Shown here: positions 57,010 to 64,000 of the stretch, piece after piece
How the letters are laid out: each line of letters opens with the position of its first letter
How positions within the stretch are numbered: position 1 is the stretch's first letter
Assembly (NCBI RefSeq): GCF_037042905.1
Contig: NW_026974140.1
Coordinates: forward strand, 18,960,001-19,024,000
Source: Lytechinus pictus
Lineage: Eukaryota > Echinodermata > Echinoidea > Temnopleuroida > Toxopneustidae
Reading direction: 5' to 3'
Length of the DNA: 64,000 bases
Notes under the pieces: model-generated
The model's database searches: none
Told to the model about the DNA's origin: nothing
Seen by the model: only the letters and a program-made list of their open reading frames with translations
Made by a program: the position numbers and the translations under genes

Positions 57010-58390
57010 AAACAAGTGGAACGCCTCTGGCAGTCTTGCCTGCATTACGCGATTCGATTTAGCAGCAGTGCTGACTTTGAAAACAGCTATTGAATAATTA
57101 TTCACAAAAGAAAATGAATGTCCATTGACCAAAAATGAGCTTTAACAATTATCATGCAACCTATTACCCTTATGTCTATGTTTCATGAGCTACATGTGTA
57201 GATCCATAAACTTTCAAAGTTATGACAATTCCACAAATACCCCCAACATTTCCAAAGTTTGCTGACCCTAAATGACCTTTGAACTTGGTCATGTGACCTG
57301 AATCTCGCACAGGATTTTCAGGGATACTTGATTGCTCTTATGTCCAAGTTTCATGAACTAGATCCATAAAATTTGTAAGTTACGATGCCAATTACCCCCA
57401 ACACGGCCAAAGTCCATTAACCTTAAAGGGGAATCCAGCCTTGGCCATTAAATGTTGTGTTAGGAAGGGGAAAAATAGATTAAACAGAATGGTGAAAGTA
57501 TGAAAGAAATCGGACAAGCAATAAGAAAGTTATTGCTGCTTTAAAATTGAGATCACTAATACTATGTAGATTTCAAATTGGCAACTGTGTAAGTAAATTA
57601 TGACAAGGGGCAAGGACAATTTTCCCATAGGCCATGTACTTTATTATAAGGGATTTGTGGTTTTCTCCTAAGTACCCATTCCCCTGGGGCAGTAATCTAA
57701 ATATAACCCAGGTAGTATATTGTTTTATGTTCTCATGAAAGAAAAATCTAATTTGAAATAAAACTTTTGGGAAAAATGACATTTTAGCCATAATATGTAT
57801 TGGAGTACATGGAAGAGTAGTCCTTGCCTTACATCACTATGACATCCCATATGCGGCCAATTTGAAGTCTCCATGGGTATAGTGATTACCAATATTTACA
57901 ACTTTTAAAAATTCATAACTTTCTTGTTGTTTGTCCGATATTGTTCAAACTTTCACCTATCAACTTGTCTGATTTTTCTTTTCCTTATAAAGTTTTTATT
58001 TGGGTTGGATTCCCCTTTAAATGCCCTTTGATCTTGGTCATGTGACCTGAATCATGAACAGGATATTCAGGGATACATGGTTGCTCTATGTCCAAGTTTC
58101 ATGAAGTAGATCCATAAACTTTTTAAGTTATGATGACAGTTCCACAAATACCCCCCAACATTACCAAAGTTCTTTGACCATAAATGACCTTTGACCTTGG
58201 TCATGTGACCTGAAACTCAGGCAGGATGTTCAGTAATACTTGATTATCCTTATGTCCAAGTTTCATGAACTAGGTCCATTTACTTTTTAAGTTATGATGA
58301 CAGTTCAAAAACTTAACATGGTTAACATTTCAATATTGACGACGCCTCCGTCATTGGAAAAGCAGTGCCTGCATACAGGCGAGAAAATAA
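57010..58390. repeat. Tandem repeat element with about 155-165-bp units (GTCATGTGACCTGAA phrase), interrupted by a MITE
   Basis: Units contain CTTGGTCATGTGACCTGAA, then CTTATGTCCAAGTTTCATGA and AAGTTATGATGACA. The CATGTGACCT phrase is at about 57290, 58040 and 58204. A partial first unit begins near 57165. The left end has TTGCCTGCATTACGCGATTC and the right end GCATACAGGCGAGAAAA. I recall very similar tandem repeats in many animal genomes, but cannot verify this here. Confidence 0.75.
57423..58020. mobile_element. MITE (TTAAAGGGGAATCCA family) inside the tandem repeat
   Basis: Ends TTAAAGGGGAATCCA and TGGATTCCCCTTTAA are perfect inverted repeats; weaker arm similarity continues inward (CAATTTGAAGTCT against GATTTCAAATTGG). 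The insertion splits a GACCTTAAATG-like repeat unit. TTAA is the likely target. Confidence 0.85.
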
Positions 58391-58800
58391 TTCTTTACAA
58401 GAAAAATTGAACAGTGTAAAAAATATAAATTTACATGTATACAGAATATCAGTCTGAACTAATGTTTAAGTCCAACTGGGTAACTCCTCATCATCAATCT
58501 GGATGGAAATTAGACAGATTGTTCACATCAGAAGTGTTTCTTAAACACAAAATTACAAAATTATATATCATAAAACAAAACTTAAATAAGGGGTGTAACA
58601 AATCTTGATTTGTTATGACCTTACTTCATGCTGTTAAAAACAGAGTAAATATGAAAGACAGTACACCTGCTCCAGTTCAAGAAAAGATGGATCCCGACTT
58701 CATATACATACCGTATAAATACACATAATGGGCAGATCAATGATTTAATATTTAATAGAAAGAGAAACTCTTTATGCTAGGAGTCCATTCGGCCATCACC
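58391..58800. other. Non-coding spacer
   Basis: A+T-rich; nothing recognised. Confidence 0.4.
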
Positions 58801-58820
58801 AGTTTGCACCAGTGAGTTGG

Positions 58821-59092
58821 TGCCAGTTTGCACCAATGCAAAGCGGCTGTGGCACCAAGTGTCGTGCAGTGGCTCAAACTGCCTCCGTACTTGCTCGTGG
58901 TGGCGCGTAACAGCGCAAGGAATTATTCAAAATGTTTGAAATTTTTGTTACGCCAAATTCAATTTTCGGCGCCGTTACGTGCCACCACACGCCAGTTGGG
59001 TGGCAGTTTGAGCCACTGCATGCCACTTTAAAGTTTAAAACCTATCTGGTGACACTAGGTAGCACAGTCACTTTGCATTGGCACAAACTGTA
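58821..59092. mobile_element. MITE with inverted arms (CAGTTTGCACCAATGCAAAG)
   Basis: Left arm CAGTTTGCACCAATGCAAAG and GCAGTGGCTCAAACTGCC are matched inverted at the right by GGCAGTTTGAGCCACTGC and CTTTGCATTGGCACAAACTG. No coding capacity. Confidence 0.85.
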
Positions 59093-59744
59093 TTATAAAT
59101 GAATCAGATCACTGATCTATTTAATTACAAGGAATTAATCCTGTTTTACAAAAAAACAGTATGTACAATTTCTTATACAATATATAATTCAATGTAATTC
59201 AAAAATAATATTCAGAATTTATGAAATACAAGCAGTGCTTCTATTCATTGTAAAATAAACACATTATGGCATTGGGCAGACATGTCATCCACACAAATAC
59301 ATGGCTAGGACAAATGGACTATATACACTAATAAAACTGGTTTATACAACCAATGAATATTAGATGATAAAAAAGGGATCAACATTATCACCAGGCAGCA
59401 TCCATTTCAGGTAAGATCGTATGATTTCCACATATATGGGTTTGAGCCCAGTGCATGCCAAAAGATGCCTAATAAAAAAAGCTGGTGCAATAGAATTATG
59501 TGAGCATTCCTCAATGCTGTGTTCAGGGTAGGTGTTAATGCAGTTGAAAACACTCCATTTGAATAAAAATATCAATGTTAGAAGAGTCACAACCTATGAA
59601 TTATGAAAACAATACAATTTACATAAGAGCAGGATGTTTACCTGTACTGGCTAGTGGCTACACAAGAACATTGTTAGTGCCAACAGAGCTTTAACAGTAG
59701 GACCAGTCACATCTTTCGGATTGTGATTTTTTTTATGAGCATAG
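59093..59744. other. Non-coding spacer
   Basis: No gene is recognised. Confidence 0.4.
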
Positions 59745-60776
59745 AATTCTAAAATTACAAGTTATCTATGATTTTCAACTTGGTACTCTAATGTATGCAT
59801 ACAATGCAGGCATCATGCCACCAGCTCTGGTCACAATGTTCATGAAAAATAGTGACATACATAACTATTATACACGAAATGCTTCTGCATTCCACTTACC
59901 CAAGTTACATACAAGTTTTGCTTTTAGGACAGTTGTAAATACAGGACCCAGGTTCTGGAACTCTCTCAATTCAAATATAAAAAAATCGGTAAGCATTTAT
60001 ACTTTTCAGCGTGTACTTAAAGGTTATCTTCTTAATTGTTATTTGTGAGTTGCTCTAGGTTAAGATATGCTTTTATATACTATGTTATTTTTAATTTTGG
60101 AGCCTATAAAACCGTATATAAGACTGGAGAATGTTATGATATATCAATATATATTTATCTTGTATCTAGTCTAACTGGATTCTTCTGCAGAGGGTCAGCC
60201 CATGTTTTTTTCCTTTTGTATTCTTTTCTTGTGTTTCTTTTACCTTTGTCATGTTTTGTTTTTTTACTTTACTATTATTATTTATACATACGATCGTCCT
60301 CTTTTTTTTCATGCCATGTTATCCATACTTATTTCCTCTTCCATCATATATCACTTAATTATATCATATTGTTGTTAGTTTATTAGACTTCATAACTGTA
60401 CATTCAAGCAATGTATTCTATTAGTGTGTGTTTTTTGTCATTGATTAGTTTTAGTTTGTCTTTTTTGTTTTATTGATGCATTTTTTTTGGTTTCTTTTGT
60501 ATTTTTAAAGATATTACATGTCAACACTGAATACTATTCAGTCATGTACTTGAAACAAAGGAGACCCTAGCCTTACAAGCCTTGCTTTTTCAGGGGTTCT
60601 CCTTGTCTTTCTCTCAATACGTTTAGTTATTTGCTATGTTTCTTTTTTTCTACTGTAAGAATGATTTATGGTTAATTGATTTTCATTTGTAGAATGTGAA
60701 ATCTAACTTGTAAGATAAAATGTATGTGCAGAAAGAAAGACAAATAAATATCTTATCTTATCTTATCTTATCTTAT
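59745..60776 (+). mobile_element. 5'-truncated LINE, C-terminal ORF2 fragment and 3' UTR with (TATCT)n tail
   Basis: The frame to 60048 encodes KLQVIYDFQLGTLMYAYNAG, then NSDIHNYYTRNASAFHLP and TGPRFWNSLNSNIKKS, the typical segment after the reverse transcriptase in jockey/CR1-like LINEs. About 700 bp of T-rich 3' UTR follow, ending in five TCTTA units (60750-60776), a common LINE tail. The reverse transcriptase itself is missing. The reading frame is intact over its length, so the copy is fairly young. Confidence 0.8.
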
Positions 60777-63700
60777 GTCAAACGTAGGGCCAAGATGGTA
60801 GAACAACGTATTGTTGTGATAGGCTTCGCTGTGACAAGGGCCTCTTTAAGTGCAGTGTTAGAGCTCACAATGTTTCTGTGTGGCTGGTACTGGTGTAATG
60901 CACTGATCAGTCCCCCACCAAGAGTTTTAGATGGTCAAGTAATTTCTTCAACTGCCATGGCAATCAACTCTTCGATTGTGGGCATCGATGGAAAGACAAG
61001 ACATGTAAACTACTAGGACATGATCTGCATGCTTCTATAAACCTGGGGCCCAAGTTTCATAAAACTCATTATACATGTAATAAAAAATCCATAACAGATA
61101 AAAGCCCCTGAAAGGCTAATAGTAAATTTGTCATAAAAATTGTGCACATAACAAGTCTTTGACAGGACCTTCATTAGATATGGTGCCACTAACCTCAGTA
61201 ATGCCACAGTGACACCGCCAAAACCAACTTCACACAAGCTAAGGATATGGCATTCGAAACAAAATATAAATAGTTATGATCGATTTGTTGTCGGTTTGGC
61301 TGAGTGTGGCTGACACAATATTTATGCATTAATTCCTTTGCAATCAGCATCATACCGCCCTCTATGATGCGGTCTGAAGAAGCCATTAACCCTTTCCTCG
61401 CATACTTTACATAAATGCACACTTGGTGCCGCATGAACTTTGCATTTAACGCTCAAACATACAATGCATTGTTTCTCCTCTCTGAAATTAATTAAGCACA
61501 GAGGAGTTCATGGCCCAGTGAACAAAGAGTTCAGGTACAAAATAATATCTTGATTGTGAAAAACAAGGAATGATCATGCACTGTGGTCTTGCCTGTGTAG
61601 AGGGGAAACCCCTATCAGAAGATTATTCTTGGGTGAACATGTCTCAGGTATCAGTGAACATATGGTGACTTGATAGCCATATTCCCTGGCAAACTCGGCT
61701 CTATCTCGGTCGATATAACCCATACAACGCTTTCCTGAATGAAGTATAAAAAAAAGATGGAAATATAAACATTTGCTTTTTCTCTTTTTAGATACATTGT
61801 TGTTGTTGTTGATAGATTCATGGTTGAATCAATTGAAGCACAAGAAGGCATACCCTTTGTTAACAAAATTTTTTTAAAAACTTTTTTGGTAAAAATTTCC
61901 CTTGCGAGGCTGACAGCTTCATCAGACCTTTGTTGTACGACTTGAGAAAAATACCGGTAGGGGTCGGACGTACAAAAAGGTTGATTATTTCATGGAATTG
62001 CCCTATAGAAGATATCTGCCACCAATAAGATAATTAATAGTAGTATGTTAGCAAATCAACCAACTTCATTTAATTTCATGATTGTGGAAAAGAATGTTTT
62101 ATGTCATCACATATATCACATGTAACATTTTAATTAGAAGATATCTGCCACCAATCCAATAATGTAAATGTTGTGTCACCAAACAACTTCATTGAATAAC
62201 TTTAACCCAATAATTACCAACATCACATAGCACATACCATATACCATACTGAGAGAGTGAGTTGACTAAAAGACTTTCAAGGGCATTTTTTTTTAGAAGA
62301 AAATGTGCTTTGTTGGTTAATGCCAGTTTTAAACCTAGGATACCTTCTGCAGAAGGGCATTTTTCACCACAGATGGACAGAGGCAAAAAAATCAAATTGA
62401 TATTCATGTCAAATGCTTTATGTTTTTTAATAATACAAAACCTGAAGTTTCTGGGACAATTTTTTTCTTCCGACTCTGGCAGCCATTTTTATTTCAAAAT
62501 GGCCGCCAAAATATGGATACAAATTAGTGTTGAAAATGGTATATTGATTCATATTTTTGTTTGACAGATTTTTAAAGACCAGGTTTGATCATGATGTTTT
62601 CCCCTGTTATTTAGCTTACTATTATAACACTTTATAAAATCCCATAGAAAGAAACACCAGTAATTCATTTATCTGAAAAAAAAATATTGATGAAGTATGT
62701 GATATGGTATGTAATGTCAGTTACCAAAAACATGAACTTTTTTTTCTCATTTCCCAGAAATGATATATTATATGAAACTTGGTAGATTTCCTCCTTAGGA
62801 AACACTCCTCCCTTCTACACCAAAATTAAAGATAATCAATTAACAATCAAGCCATAGGGTACCATTAAATATGTGTAATGTCAGTTACCAAGTGGAGAAT
62901 GTAATGTCAGTTACCATGATAAAACGTTGGTTACCAATAGTGAAATGCAAATGTGGTCAATTTTATGGTGAAGAAATATTGTATACTTGTTATTTAAGTC
63001 TTTCAATTAGTTAAATCACACCAGAAGGAGCTTGCTATTGACTTTTATAAGGTATAGTTCACAAGGAATACTCGTATATAAATTATGAAGGAAGTTGCGT
63101 TACCATCGTGCAAAAAAAAAATTACTGTGAAATTGTTTTGCATATGTACATGTACTTACCAAGTACATATTTGTTTGTATCAGACAATTTTTTTTTTTTT
63201 TTTTTTTCGGGGGGGGGGGTACTTTTCCCAACCTATTGCCTAAACATTTGATAAGCTTAACATTGCGATGAATGGGGGTTTCCAGGGACCCTTTTTTAGT
63301 TTCTAGGATTCTTTTGAGCATTGCTGGGCTAAAAGTAAATTCCTGGTTTTATACCTGTTAGTAGTGTAGATGTGTGATACAATTTTTGTTTTTGGTTTAC
63401 AAGTATAGATGAAATTTGACAGTTCTGATCAATATTGCATGGATCTACTAAAACTGTGTCTTTTTCTAATTTACAAATAGTTCAGTTTCAGTTTAGAAGC
63501 TGGAGTTTATTTTTTGTTGACAGCTTAAAAAAAGAAATTAGCAAAGAGAATGATTAAAAAAATCATGAAGAAAATTGAAATCCGACAGATATGAACAAGC
63601 ATTGCTTGTACTGACCAATAAAACTGCATGGGTGCATGAGATTCGGGGGAGGGGTAGTCTAGGGGAGGAGACCCTTATTCATTTTGCCTTTTTTGAGGGG

Positions 63701-64000
63701 AGGTTGGAGAAGAAAGGTTTAAAAAGTAAATATAAAACTGATGAATATATTCATGTAAATAATGAAAAGTCAGAAAATCCATGTGTACAGTCAATGCAAT
63801 ATTAAATTACTATAGGAATACATGTAGCTGGTATGACCCCCCCCCCCCCCCCCCGAGTAAGTAAAACATACATTTCTTATATTTTGATAATTTATAATGT
63901 AAAGTATTATGAAACTTTTATGATTTCAAAAGCCTTACATATAAGTACCTAGAAAATTATGCCTTTGAAAGTCATATAGCACTGGTATTTAATGTGTAAT
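60777..64000. other. Spacer with no recognised gene
   Basis: No supported coding region. Notable bits: at about 61045 a GGGGCCCAAGTTTCATAAAA phrase like the end of a common animal MITE; GAAGATATCTGCCACCAAT twice (62008 and 62137); AATGTCAGTTACCA three times (62713, 62877, 62902); a T/G run (63187-63219); a C run (63837-63854). The sequence may belong to introns or UTRs of a neighbouring gene outside the window. Confidence 0.45.

Noticed and set aside
60720-61016. 98-codon + strand frame
   Set aside because: It begins in the LINE's (TATCT)n tail and has no recognised content.
1-64000. CRISPR arrays, operons or prokaryotic defence systems
   Set aside because: The tandem repeats seen are satellites or transposon modules; genes have introns and the window is eukaryotic.

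Overview
This looks like nuclear DNA of a marine deuterostome invertebrate, most likely a sea urchin. The inference rests on intron-containing genes, an animal type I polyketide synthase (PKS) of the echinoid kind, a eukaryotic AIMP1 gene, a tRNA-Leu, and a dense load of short inverted-repeat elements (MITEs), hAT-like elements, LINE and Penelope remnants, tRNA-like SINEs and microsatellites. The species cannot be fixed from sequence alone.

Two protein genes can be rebuilt fully at the coding level. (1) AIMP1, the scaffold protein of the multi-tRNA-synthetase complex, lies on the + strand at 13387-18491 in six coding exons. They join in frame to 307 residues, ending like other AIMP1 proteins. 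Its last exon has a tandem, stop-containing twin just upstream. (2) A type I iterative PKS lies on the - strand at 27300-38637 in four coding exons that join in frame to 2605 residues: KS-AT-DH-(pseudoKR)-ER-like-KR-ACP-TE plus a proline-rich tail. A TATA box, an initiator and a noncoding first exon with a strong splice donor (44852-45329, - strand) probably form its promoter about 6 kb upstream. The two genes converge tail to tail.

Layout: 1-1275 broken LINE reverse transcriptase; 1650-6570 MITEs and one tRNA-Leu(AAG) on the - strand; 6575-8381 a mariner-like MITE holding a second MITE that holds a hAT-like element; 8.4-13.0 kb degenerate minisatellites and an inverted-repeat element; 13.4-18.5 kb AIMP1, with a Penelope-like inverted structure in intron 4 whose arms carry a hammerhead-ribozyme-like fold; 19.5-25.7 kb MITE, microsatellites, a 'GCTCGC'-motif array and a hAT-like element; 27.3-45.3 kb PKS, with a 55-bp x 6 array in its first intron; 45.4-64 kb a repeat-rich stretch without a recognised gene, holding a second GCTCGC array, minisatellites, nested MITEs, a LINE 3' end and simple repeats.

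The genes are not an operon. AIMP1 is housekeeping (translation), while the PKS is a specialised-metabolism gene. In sea urchins, PKS genes of this family are linked to pigment cells and to skeleton-forming cells; which paralogue this is cannot be decided here.
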